DNA of 64,000 bases, from the NCBI GenBank assembly GCA_016712045.1, contig JADJRV010000002.1:62001-126000 (forward strand), read 5' to 3'. Numbering within the stretch: position 1 is the stretch's first letter; every line of letters begins with the position of its first letter. The notes below the pieces were generated by a model that was not told the DNA's origin, did not search any database, and saw only the letters and a list, made by a program, of their open reading frames with translations. Both the position numbers and the translations under genes were made by a program. Shown in pieces: positions 26,201 to 33,701 of the stretch. The stretch is from Chloracidobacterium sp. (GTDB taxonomy: Bacteria; Acidobacteriota; Blastocatellia; Pyrinomonadales; Pyrinomonadaceae).

Positions 26201-27076
26201 TTACGCTGTCGGCTTGGATGGGGTTTCAACCTTTGCGAGAGCGGCGATCTTGCCGCGTTTTGATACGACGACACCGCCCGGGCGTTCGACTGTGATGGCG
26301 AACATTTCGGGAGCGGCTGCGGCTATCTTTGCGTTAATGGGAATGACAACCTCGCCTTCAGCTGTAACGTTAAATACGCCGCCATCGATCGGTGTCGCTT
26401 TGTCCTGATTTTTGTCGAATATCCAGAGCTGATATTGCTCCTTGGTCGCGTCGTTGACGGGCAAACCTTTGAGCCGCATATATCCGGCCTGTTTTTGATC
26501 GCTCCAAACAACATCACCGACGACCTGAGTTAGCTCTTTGACGTTACCGACAGCCCAAGATGCTCTGATAGTGTCGGTTGCCGCTTTTAGCATTTCTTCA
26601 CGCAGTTCGGCGGCAGATAATACACGCGGTGTTTCGACAGGTGGAGTTTTTGCAATTTCAGGCGGAGTTTGGACGCGGGTGAAATAAATATTTAGAGCGA
26701 GTGCGACACACGCAAGTGCGGCCGAAGCCCAACCGAGCCAGCCCAGCCATGAACCAGACGGCTTTTCATCTGAGGCGGCAATGTAACCATTTTCTTCTTC
26801 GTTGGTTGCCGGCGGCCATGCGACGGTCTGTTCGTTTTGTTCAACGACAAACGCATTTGCGTCCGCGATGATCTTAGACCGCAAGCTCGCAGGCATCGGG
26901 TCATTGTCAGCCCCCATCAAGCTGATCGCAGCAGCAGCCATTTCGAGAGAATTAAACTCAAGCTCGGCGTTGCCCGGATCCATCGCGTCGAGCTGCGCTT
27001 GCTCCGCCGCATCGAGGCCGTAGATGGCCTTTTTCGTCAGGAGGTCGAAGAATATGTCTTTTTGTTCTTCGTTCAT
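26201..27076 (-). CDS. RskA-like anti-sigma factor
   Basis: 291 residues. A cytoplasmic helical N-terminus (DLLTKKAIYGLDAAEQAQLDAMD, an anti-sigma-like region without a zinc HxxxCxxC motif), one TM helix (about 108-128, WLGWASAALACVALALNIYF) and an extracytoplasmic RskA C-terminal domain (YMRLKGLPVNDATKEQYQLWIFDKNQDKATPIDGGVF, VERPGGVVVSKRGKIAALA). It sequesters the ECF sigma factor encoded just upstream; the ATGA overlap (27073-27076) couples their translation. The inducing signal is unknown. Confidence 0.88.
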   Translation of the reverse strand: MNEEQKDIFFDLLTKKAIYGLDAAEQAQLDAMDPGNAELEFNSLEMAAAAISLMGADNDPMPASLRSKIIADANAFVVEQNEQTVAWPPATNEEENGYIAASDEKPSGSWLGWLGWASAALACVALALNIYFTRVQTPPEIAKTPPVETPRVLSAAELREEMLKAATDTIRASWAVGNVKELTQVVGDVVWSDQKQAGYMRLKGLPVNDATKEQYQLWIFDKNQDKATPIDGGVFNVTAEGEVVIPINAKIAAAAPEMFAITVERPGGVVVSKRGKIAALAKVETPSKPTA

Positions 27077-27633
27077 ATTGCTGCCTCCATCGAATTGCTA
27101 GATCCGCCTAAACCCATATTTTGCCGCACGTGGAGCAAGCCCCGGCGTGCGTGTGTCTTTACCGTGCCGAGCGGCATGCCGGTCGCGTCTGATATCTCCT
27201 GATGCGACATTCCCTGTACTATCGACAGTCTCAGCACCTGTTGCTGCTCGGGCCGCAAACTCCGCATCGCCTCAGCCGCTTGTCCCGCCTCGACGCTTAC
27301 CTGTATCGCTTTGTCGGCGCGGGTAAATGGTTCGAGGAGCACGTCGTCGAGCGAATCGGCAGAGATACGTCGATTCGAATGCCTGATGCGGTCGATCAGA
27401 CGGCGGCGGGCGATCATCGCGATAAACGTCGTCTCCGACGCCTTTGACTCGTCAAAGCGGCCCGCGTTTTTCCAAATATCGACAAAGATCTCCTGCACAG
27501 CATCCTCAGCATCGTCCGAATTACGGAGCATTTTACGCGCGATCGACCACACAAGGCCGCCGTATTTATCCAGACAATCCTGGATCGCGTTGCGGTCGCC
27601 GTCAGAGATGCGTTGTAAGATTGCTTCAGTCAC
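27073..27633 (-). CDS. ECF sigma-70 factor (SigK-like)
   Basis: 186 residues. Region 2 is YGGLVWSIARKMLRNSDDAEDAVQEIFVDIWKNAGRFD (about 24-62), with core-binding and -10 recognition parts ending ARRRLIDRIRH. Region 4 is RPEQQQVLRLSIVQGMSHQEISDATGMPLGTVKTHARRGL (about 128-168), with a helix-turn-helix for the -35 element. It directs RNA polymerase to a small stress regulon and is paired with the RskA-type anti-sigma. The start has no strong ribosome site; upstream 140 bases are AT-rich and may hold an autoregulated promoter. Confidence 0.93.
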   Translation of the reverse strand: MTEAILQRISDGDRNAIQDCLDKYGGLVWSIARKMLRNSDDAEDAVQEIFVDIWKNAGRFDESKASETTFIAMIARRRLIDRIRHSNRRISADSLDDVLLEPFTRADKAIQVSVEAGQAAEAMRSLRPEQQQVLRLSIVQGMSHQEISDATGMPLGTVKTHARRGLLHVRQNMGLGGSSNSMEAAI

Positions 27634-27777
27634 TACAAATTCGGGAAATCGATTTCGTCTTAATTAAAGCTACCCTATTTGAACGGATGTTGCCAAGTTA
27701 TCAACATCCGAAAGCATCACTGCTGGCCTCCAAGATAGATTTCGCTTGTCTAAAGGGTTTGGATTCAGACACGGATG

Positions 27778-28287
27778 TCAGGTAGTTTTTGGTTTTATAA
27801 AGAGCGAGATGACAAAAATGGTAAATAGCGTACCGGTGATCGCCGCTGAGATCAGGCAGAATTGGCAAAATGCGCCTATCAGTGCGGCTTGGACGTAGAT
27901 CAGCCAGCCTGAGAAAGCCGCCATTAGGACGACGTGTGCTCCAAATAATTTCCACATCCGCCGGTCGCCAAACGCGGTGAGCGTGGCTAGTGCAAACGCG
28001 ACAAAATACGCCGCCGCACCAAACGCTGCCAACGGGATCTCGCCTATCGCACTGCCCGGGGCGATCGTGCCCGCAGCGAACCAATTGATTATCCCGCCGA
28101 GTGTCGCGAACGGGCTAGTCAGCACCATTTCGCAGTCAAACGCCGCTCCGCATGGGACGGGTTCGGCGTTGTAATGATGGGCGGTGAGATAGACTGCGTC
28201 GGCGAGGCCCGCCAAAGCGACGACCGCCGCTGCGAGTGGCAGTTTGGCGATCGTGCGTTTGGCTGGCGTTATCTCCGGTTCGGTCAC
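27778..28287 (-). CDS. Vitamin K epoxide reductase-family membrane protein
   Basis: 169 residues, four to five TM helices. Conserved loop cysteines CGAAFDC (46, 52) followed by EMVLTSPFATLGG, and the quinone-side redox pair CQFC (141, 144) at the end of a helix, define bacterial VKOR. It re-oxidises DsbA-type proteins and passes electrons to quinone. It starts with GTG immediately after the stop of the DsbA-like gene, so the two form one unit supplying disulfides to exported proteins. No thioredoxin domain is fused to it, unlike many VKORs; the separate DsbA fills that role. Confidence 0.92.
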   Translation of the reverse strand: MTEPEITPAKRTIAKLPLAAAVVALAGLADAVYLTAHHYNAEPVPCGAAFDCEMVLTSPFATLGGIINWFAAGTIAPGSAIGEIPLAAFGAAAYFVAFALATLTAFGDRRMWKLFGAHVVLMAAFSGWLIYVQAALIGAFCQFCLISAAITGTLFTIFVISLFIKPKTT

Positions 28288-29082
28288 TTATTTATTCGTG
28301 TTGCCGGTATTTGCGGGTGCAGCGGGCGCTGCCTGATTTTGAGGAGCGGCTTTGGCCAGCTCGGCGTCGATCAACGCTTTTAGGCCCGTTACATTCATCT
28401 GCTGAAAAGGTACGTCAACACCATTGATGTAAAGCGTCGGCGTCGAATTTATCCCCATACCCTTGGCGCGACGCATGTCCTCGTCAACGCGTGATTTGGC
28501 GGCGATGCCGGCCATATCATTTTCCCACTTGGCGACATCGAGCCCGATCTTTTGGGCGTAATCTTTCCACGTCGTGCGGTAATTAGGGTCGGCGGTCCAT
28601 GCCTTTTGATTGGTAAAGAGCAGGTTCTGCATCTCAAAAAACTTGTTCGGGCTCTGCATACCGGCGGCCTCACAGGCGACAGCGGCGTTGTACGATTTGT
28701 CGTGGGCCGGGATCGCGAGCGGATAGTTGCGGAAAATAAACCGGATGCGGCTGCCGTATGTCGATTTGATCTCGTTCATGATCGGATGAACGGCTCCGCA
28801 CTGCGGACACTGAAAATCGGCAAATTCCTCGAGCGTAACAAGCGCCGTCGGCGAGCCCTGTTGGTTTGGCGGATTTGCCCCAAGCGGAGCATTTGCCGGG
28901 ATGGTATTTGGCTTGGTCGTATTGGCGGCATTTGCCTTGGCGGTGTTACCGTTCGTATTCGTCGCCGTCTTTGGCGAACTCAGCAGATACCAGCCCGCCA
29001 GCAGCGCCACGACCAAAACCACACCGATGATCAGTATCGGAGTATTGCTTTTCTTTTCAGGTACGTTATTTGTGTTGTTCAT
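28288..29082 (-). CDS. Membrane-anchored DsbA-like thiol:disulfide oxidoreductase
   Basis: 264 residues. An N-terminal TM anchor (about 15-34) and an Asn/Thr/Ala-rich tether (38-75) lead to a Thioredoxin_4/DsbA domain with catalytic CPQC (92-95) in FADFQCPQCGAVHP. Helical insert (FFEMQNLLFTNQKAW) and cis-Pro loop (GINSTPTLYINGV). C-terminal Ala/Pro/Asn low-complexity tail. It oxidises Cys pairs in exported proteins and is recharged by the adjacent VKOR. Confidence 0.92.
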   Translation of the reverse strand: MNNTNNVPEKKSNTPILIIGVVLVVALLAGWYLLSSPKTATNTNGNTAKANAANTTKPNTIPANAPLGANPPNQQGSPTALVTLEEFADFQCPQCGAVHPIMNEIKSTYGSRIRFIFRNYPLAIPAHDKSYNAAVACEAAGMQSPNKFFEMQNLLFTNQKAWTADPNYRTTWKDYAQKIGLDVAKWENDMAGIAAKSRVDEDMRRAKGMGINSTPTLYINGVDVPFQQMNVTGLKALIDAELAKAAPQNQAAPAAPANTGNTNK

Positions 29083-29228
29083 TGTAGATCTTATTTATCC
29101 TGACAAACGGCCCTCAAACGCCCGCCTGTCCGAAGTCGTTATTTTAACAATCTTTATTTTACCCGTTAAGCCGTTTTCTTCAAGCATCGCGCAATAAAAG
29201 AGCCGCGAGCACAGTGGGGAGCTCGACC

Positions 29229-29307
29229 TGGGCAGAAGCCCGCACGGAGTAAGGACGTTACTCGCAAGTTGAATGTAAAGCTCTTACTCCGTGCGGGCTT
29301 GCGCCCA
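29229..29307. repeat. Long inverted repeat
   Basis: Perfect 18-base arms AAGCCCGCACGGAGTAAG (29236-29253) and CTTACTCCGTGCGGGCTT (29283-29300), separated by 29 bases. Imperfect outer pairing (TGGGCAG with GCGCCCA) extends each arm by 7. Confidence 0.8.
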
Positions 29308-29320
29308 AAAGATGATCTTT

Positions 29321-29363
29321 TTGGTCCGGTCCGGACCAGGTGGGTGGACCAAGGTGGACCAAG
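29321..29363. repeat. GGTCC repeat, copy B (inverted relative to copy A)
   Basis: The reverse complement reads as copy A at 15350-15389, with two TTGGTCCACC units and the GGTCCGGACC core, but with four extra bases (CACC) between them. Confidence 0.75.
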
Positions 29364-29375
29364 ACATCATTCTGA

Positions 29376-29390
29376 ACCGTTGGAGACGGT
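29376..29390. repeat. CCGTYGGARACGG hairpin repeat, copy 1
   Basis: ACCGTTGGAGACGGT preceded by TCTGA. Copies at 29447-29461 (ACCGTCGGAGACGGT, same TCTGA context) and 29492-29506 (opposite orientation, GCCGTTTCCAACGGC). Each is a 6-base stem with a 3-base loop. Confidence 0.65.
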
Positions 29391-29398
29391 GAAATACT

Positions 29399-29553
29399 TG
29401 TAGCCCACATCGCGAGATGTGGGGAAGATGTTGCACATTGGTCTGAACCGTCGGAGACGGTGGCATTACAAATAATGCCGGATATTATGCCGCCGTTTCC
29501 AACGGCTCTATTATTTCGTTGATCCGTTCCCACATCTCGCGATGTGGGCTACA
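29399..29553. repeat. REP/BIME-like element (GTAG hairpin pair in inverted orientation)
   Basis: A unit with TGTAG followed by stem CCCACATC / GATGTGGG and loop GCGA lies at 29399-29423. Its exact reverse complement, ending CTACA, lies at 29529-29553. A GTAG foot plus hairpin, in head-to-head pairs, is the described layout of REP sequences and BIMEs mobilised by RAYT (Y1) transposases. No transposase is in the window. Confidence 0.7.
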
Positions 29554-29679
29554 AATATGCAGTCTGCTCCGCAGACTTTAGGGAATCGAAGGCCGCCGCC
29601 GCCGTTGACATCATTTTCAAAATAAATATAATTTTGTCTGACTTCCAGTCCAGGTCTAAGTTTTCAATCCGCATGCGCG

Positions 29680-29712
29680 AAAACGCCGGGTGTACAACTT
29701 TCCCGGCGTTTT
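29680..29712 (-). terminator. Possible terminator of the TPR gene
   Basis: Perfect 11-base arms AAAACGCCGGG / CCCGGCGTTTT with an 11-base loop. On the minus strand only TTTT follows the stem, so strength is uncertain. It lies about 50 bases beyond the stop of the TPR gene. Confidence 0.5.
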
Positions 29713-29763
29713 GGTTTTAGAAAAAATCAGGCGTTCCTGACTTATATCAATTTGGTTTCTTTA

Positions 29764-30621
29764 CTAAAAAGGAAATTGCTTCTCGAGTTGAGCTGCTTTC
29801 TTTTCATCCTTTTTAGCGTCGCCAGCTTTGTTGAGAGCTCGGTATGCAGCGGCTCGACCATGGTAGTAAGACGGTTCAACGGGTTCCTTTTCGATGGCTT
29901 TTGAAAAAGACAAGACGGCGTTTTCGTATAGCTTCTTGACCAATTGGATCTCTCCAAGGCCTGCGTAAACACCGGCCGGAATGTCGTTGGTTTGAAAAGT
30001 CACACTGTAGTCTTTCATTGCCAGATCATATTCACCATTTAGTCTGTACATGTGCCCACGCAAGGCATACAAACGTAGGCGTGTAGGGTCGAGTTCAAGT
30101 ATCTTGGTGTAATCGGCTGCGGCTGCAGCATAAAGTTTTGACTGATCATAGAGGTATGCCCTCGAATCATACGCACGTTGCAGACGGGGGTTAAGTTCAA
30201 TGACTTTTGTAAGGTCCGCTATAGCACCTGAGAGATCCATTTTTCGTTCAAGTTCGGCAGCTCTTTGGATGTAGGCGGCCTCCAGTTTGGGATTGAGTTT
30301 TATCGTGGCTGCATAATCTGCTATCGCACCGTCGCGATCACCTTTCGAAGCGCGGGTACGTGCACGAGTGTAGAAAAAAATGTCGTTGTTAGGATCAAGC
30401 TCGATGGCTTTGTCATAATCGGCAAGCGTCGCAGCCGCATCTAGGTTAAATTCGCTGATGGTGCCACGGTAGAAATATGCTTTAGCGTGACGAGGATCAA
30501 CTTCAATTGCCCTCGTAAAATCCGCTGCGGCTGCCGTGCTGTTGCCCATCTTCATTTTTGCGTAACCAAGGTCGAAATAGGCGTCGGCATTACCAGGGCG
30601 TAATTCGAGAACTTTTTCCAT
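29764..30621 (-). CDS. TPR-repeat protein, C-terminal part
   Basis: Seven or so consecutive TPR units (for example DAYFDLGYAKMKMGNSTAAAADFTRAIEVDP, YFYRGTISEFNLDAAATLADYDKAIELDP, YALRGHMYRLNGEYDLAMKDYSV), ending with a basic helix (NKAGDAKKDEKKAAQLEKQFPF). This is a protein-protein interaction solenoid. It is the continuation of 30552-30857 after a one-base loss in the CCCC run at 30632-30635 (plus strand). Restoring it gives NYAGGIKDMEKVLELRPG. Confidence 0.85.
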   Translation of the reverse strand: MEKVLELRPGNADAYFDLGYAKMKMGNSTAAAADFTRAIEVDPRHAKAYFYRGTISEFNLDAAATLADYDKAIELDPNNDIFFYTRARTRASKGDRDGAIADYAATIKLNPKLEAAYIQRAAELERKMDLSGAIADLTKVIELNPRLQRAYDSRAYLYDQSKLYAAAAADYTKILELDPTRLRLYALRGHMYRLNGEYDLAMKDYSVTFQTNDIPAGVYAGLGEIQLVKKLYENAVLSFSKAIEKEPVEPSYYHGRAAAYRALNKAGDAKKDEKKAAQLEKQFPF

Positions 30622-30857
30622 GTCCTTGATTCCCCTGCATAGTTTTTGACCTGGAGACGAGCAATTCCACGCCTGCGGTATGCTTCGATATAAGTTGGAT
30701 CGGTAGCAATAGCTCTTGAGTAGTCTGAAATGGCGTTTGTGTAGTCCGCTTTCTGAAAAAGATCGTTGCCCCGGTTAAAGAATTCGGTCGCAGTTTGCGC
30801 TGCCGTACTTATTACCAGCGACAATAATAATAAGGTGGTCGAAGCAACTTTTCGCAT
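30552..30857 (-). CDS. TPR-repeat protein, N-terminal part with signal peptide (frameshifted)
   Basis: Starts at MRKVASTTLLLLSLVISTAAQ (signal peptide; I prefer this ATG to one nine codons upstream). Two TPR units follow (TEFFNRGNDLFQKADYTNAISDYSRAIATDP, YIEAYRRRGIARLQVKNYAG). The frame then breaks at 30632-30635 and the tail ESRTWKKFSNYA is spurious. The whole gene spans 29764-30857, a periplasmic TPR protein of about 365 residues. The dxs gene ends 43 bases upstream on the same strand. Confidence 0.8.
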   Translation of the reverse strand: MRKVASTTLLLLSLVISTAAQTATEFFNRGNDLFQKADYTNAISDYSRAIATDPTYIEAYRRRGIARLQVKNYAGESRTWKKFSNYALVMPTPISTLVTQK

Positions 30858-30899
30858 AACTATTGAACCTAGAAACAAACTCAATAATGCTCCCGAACG

Positions 30900-32828
30900 T
30901 TATTTGACCGCTTTGATGCGTTTGCGGCTGAGGTCGTTCTCAACCATTGATTCGAGGGTCTCGTGGACCTTGGCGTAGATGCCGTCGGGGTCGAGGCCGT
31001 ATTTGGCGAGGAGTATTTTGGGGTCGCCGTGGGTGACGATCTCGTCGGGGACGCCCATGCGGACGACCTTGATCTTGTCCGCCAGGCCGTTTTCCTCGAG
31101 CAGTTCGAGCACCGCCGAGCCAAAGCCGCCCGATAGATACGCGTCTTCGACGGTGACGATCAGGCTCATGGCGGTCGCGAGTTTTTTGATCAACTCAGCG
31201 TCGAGCGGTTTGACGAAGCGGGCGTTGACGACCGTCGCGGCAATGCCGTCTTTTTCGAGCTTTGCGGCCGCTTCGACAGCGGGCCCAACCATTGAGCCGT
31301 AGGCTATGATCGCGACATCACCGCCTTCTTTGAGCACCTCGGCTTTGCCGATCTCGATCTGTTTGGGCGGCGAACTGATATCAACGCCAAAGCCGTTGCC
31401 GCGTGGGTAGCGGATAGCCGCCGCACCCGGATGCTCGATCGCGGTGAGCATCATATCGCGAAGCTCGGCCTCGTCTTTTGGCGCCATCAGGACGATATTT
31501 GGATAGCCACGCAGATAAGCGATGTCGAGCAAGCCGTGATGCGTCGGGCCGTCGGCTCCGACGATGCCGGCACGGTCCATCGCGATGGTGACGTTGAGGT
31601 CTTGCAGACAGACATCGTGGATCACCTGATCAAAAGCCCGCTGCAAAAATGTCGAATAGATCGCCGCGACAGGCTTTAGCCCTTCGCAAGCCATGCCCGC
31701 ACAAAACGTGATCGCGTGCTGCTCGGCGATGCCGACGTCAAACGAACGCTCGGGAAACTTCTCCAACACCTTATCGACGCCGGTGCCGTCCGGCATTGCG
31801 GCGGTCAGGGCGACGATGGTCGGGTCGCTCGCCATCAGTTCGCACATCGTCTCGCCAAAGACGGTCGTGTACGACGGTGCGGCGACTTTGCTCGATTTGT
31901 AGGGAAGCCCGGTTTTCGGGTCGAACGGGCCCGTCGCGTGATACGCGTAATAATTTTTCTCAGGGTTCGGAAAGCCCTTGCCCTTGGTGGTCAGAGCGTG
32001 GACGATGACCGGGCCGTCGTCGACTTTTTTCGCGGCTTCGAGTGCTTTTACAAGCTCCGCAACGTTGTGGCCATCAACATAGCCGATGTATTTGAAGCCA
32101 AGCTCGTTGACCAACGCTCCGGGCAACACTGCGGCTGCGATCGCGTCTTTGACGGATTTGGCAGCACGGCGCAATTTGCCGCCGATGCCGGGAACGCTTT
32201 CGAGCACATCGCCGATCTCTTCTTTCCAGTGCTGATAGCTTTGGGCTTCTTTGATGCGGTTGAGATAGCCGCTAAGCGAACCGACCGCCGGGGCGATCGA
32301 CATACCGTTGTCATTTAACAGCACGACGAGCCGCGATTTGAGATGGCCGGCCTGATTGATCGCCTCCATCGCCATACCGCCGGCGAGCGACGAATCGCCT
32401 ATCATCGCACAGACGTGAAAGTCTTCTTTTTTAGTGTCGCGGGCAACTGCCATTCCGAGCGCCGCCGACAGCGATGTCGAGGCGTGTCCAGCGCCAAATG
32501 TGTCGTACTCCGATTCGTCACGGCGAAGAAAACCGCTCAGTCCGCCGTAGGTTTTGATCGTATGCAGTTCGTCGCGGCGTCCGGTCAGTATTTTATGAGC
32601 GTAAGCCTGATGGCCGACGTCCCAGACGAGCTTGTCGTCCGGCGTGTCAAAAACGTAGTGCATTGCCACCGCAAGCTCGACCGCGCCGAGGCTCGCACCC
32701 GTGTGTCCGCCGACACGCGAACATGTATCGATAATATACTGACGGACCTCGTCCGCCACCTCTTGCAGGTCTTCGACCCGTAGCTGACGCAGATCCGCCG
32801 GTGAATTGATCTCAGATAATAATCTCAT
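30900..32828 (-). CDS. dxs: 1-deoxy-D-xylulose-5-phosphate synthase
   Basis: 642 residues, full length. Domain I: TGGHTGASLGAVELAVAMHYVF-like start (CSRVGGHTGASLG), GHQAYAHKILTGRR, and a thiamine-diphosphate/Mg motif IGDSSLAGGMAMEA about 25 residues before LLNDN; family members usually read GDG where this has GDS. Domain II: DVGIAEQHAITFCAGMA with the activating Glu, and DRAGIVGADGPTHHGLLDIAYLR. Domain III: transketolase C-terminus, TVEDAYLSGGFGSAVLE. It condenses pyruvate and glyceraldehyde-3-phosphate to DXP, the first step of the MEP isoprenoid route. A GGGAAAG ribosome site precedes the ATG. Confidence 0.96.
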   Translation of the reverse strand: MRLLSEINSPADLRQLRVEDLQEVADEVRQYIIDTCSRVGGHTGASLGAVELAVAMHYVFDTPDDKLVWDVGHQAYAHKILTGRRDELHTIKTYGGLSGFLRRDESEYDTFGAGHASTSLSAALGMAVARDTKKEDFHVCAMIGDSSLAGGMAMEAINQAGHLKSRLVVLLNDNGMSIAPAVGSLSGYLNRIKEAQSYQHWKEEIGDVLESVPGIGGKLRRAAKSVKDAIAAAVLPGALVNELGFKYIGYVDGHNVAELVKALEAAKKVDDGPVIVHALTTKGKGFPNPEKNYYAYHATGPFDPKTGLPYKSSKVAAPSYTTVFGETMCELMASDPTIVALTAAMPDGTGVDKVLEKFPERSFDVGIAEQHAITFCAGMACEGLKPVAAIYSTFLQRAFDQVIHDVCLQDLNVTIAMDRAGIVGADGPTHHGLLDIAYLRGYPNIVLMAPKDEAELRDMMLTAIEHPGAAAIRYPRGNGFGVDISSPPKQIEIGKAEVLKEGGDVAIIAYGSMVGPAVEAAAKLEKDGIAATVVNARFVKPLDAELIKKLATAMSLIVTVEDAYLSGGFGSAVLELLEENGLADKIKVVRMGVPDEIVTHGDPKILLAKYGLDPDGIYAKVHETLESMVENDLSRKRIKAVK

Positions 32829-32984
32829 TGCTTTCCCAATTTACCATTTACCGTTTAGCATTTACCACTTGGGCCGCTGACATTTCTTTACACTTACAGA
32901 CAAAATTCTTTCGACCTTTCGCAGATACGCTGCGTCAAAGATAGCGACAGGCGAAAGCTTAGTAATAATATAGAGGTAAAAAAA

Positions 32985-33572
32985 ATGTCATCAAAAACAA
33001 AATTCATTTCAGTTCTTTCAATAATTTTGGGTATCGCAATGTTTTCGACGGTCAGCTTTGCACAGGACGATAAAGCAACGACCACGACGACTACACCGGA
33101 AAAGGTCGAACGCCTCAAAGGCGAACGCGGATTTGGCAAGCGAATGGGACGCGAGGGTTTTGGCGGACGTCACGGCAAGCATGGCCGCATGGGCGGGCGT
33201 ATGATGCTCCACGGCATCGATCTGACCGACGCACAGAAAGCGCAGATCAAGGCTATCCGCGAAAGCAACAAGCCCGACGCGGCGACAATGGCTGAGCTAA
33301 AAGCGATCCACGAATCACGCAAGGCCGGAACGGCCCTAACTGCTGAACAGCAAAACCGCATGAAAGCGTTTCGCGAACAGCGACAGGCAAAGATGAAAGC
33401 TGCTCACGAGCAGATCCTGAACGTCCTGACCGCCGAGCAAAAGGCTAAGATCGAGACTCGCAAGGCCGAGATGAAACAGCGTTTTGCCGAGCGTAAGCTT
33501 AAATTCGAGGAACGCCGCAAACAGCGTGGTGATAAACCGGCAGTGACGACCGAAAAACCAAAAGATAACTAA
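32985..33572 (+). CDS. Spy/CpxP-like periplasmic LTxxQ protein
   Basis: 195 residues with signal peptide (ends VSFAQD). A Gly/Arg/His/Met-rich segment (about 45-72, GKRMGREGFGGRHGKHGRMGGRMMLHG) precedes helical Spy/CpxP-like repeats with LTDAQKAQIKAIRE, LTAEQQNRMKAFREQ and LTAEQKAKIETRK. The tail is very basic and helical. Spy/CpxP proteins are envelope-stress chaperones; the His/Met-rich segment could bind metal. Monocistronic with its own terminator. Confidence 0.82.
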   Translation: MSSKTKFISVLSIILGIAMFSTVSFAQDDKATTTTTTPEKVERLKGERGFGKRMGREGFGGRHGKHGRMGGRMMLHGIDLTDAQKAQIKAIRESNKPDAATMAELKAIHESRKAGTALTAEQQNRMKAFREQRQAKMKAAHEQILNVLTAEQKAKIETRKAEMKQRFAERKLKFEERRKQRGDKPAVTTEKPKDN

Positions 33573-33593
33573 ACGGGTTTTTCAGTAAAAGAC

Positions 33594-33629
33594 AAAAGAG
33601 CGTGGAGTAAAATCCCACGCTCTTTTTTT
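33594..33629 (+). terminator. Rho-independent terminator
   Basis: AAAGAGCGTGG / CCCACGCTCTTT hairpin with a short AT loop and seven T, about 20 bases after the Spy/CpxP-like gene. Confidence 0.88.
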
Positions 33630-33662
33630 GTTAGGACGACGCTAACAGCAGCGGCTAAAAGC

Positions 33663-33698
33663 TTGACTATTAAGGCTAAATGGTAGATATTTTTAGCC
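33663..33698 (+). promoter_or_regulatory. Probable promoter with overlapping inverted repeat, heme-cluster start
   Basis: TTGACT (33663-33668), 17-base spacer, GATATT (33686-33691). GGCTAAA (33674-33680) and TTTAGCC (33692-33698) form a perfect 7-base inverted repeat straddling the -10, which could be an operator. The ATG of the HbpS-like gene follows at 33702, implying an almost leaderless mRNA. Confidence 0.5.
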
Positions 33699-33701
33699 AT
33701 C

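Larger units (their letters stand above)
29083..29763. other. Repeat-rich intergenic region
   Basis: 681 bases without a convincing gene. It holds a long inverted repeat (29229-29307), GGTCC repeat copy B (29321-29363), three CCGTYGGARACGG hairpins, a REP/iREP-like pair (29399-29553), a further hairpin (AGTCTGC/GCAGACT, 29561-29577) and a terminator-like hairpin (29680-29712). Small ORFs on the minus strand (for example 29258-29533) are built from these repeats and are not genes. Confidence 0.75.

Noticed and set aside
29258..29533. Minus-strand ORF of 91 residues in the repeat region
   Set aside because: It is made of the hairpin repeats and lacks a ribosome site; repeats explain it.
29399..29553. 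CRISPR array
   Set aside because: The repeated units are inverted palindromes, not direct repeats with regular spacers.
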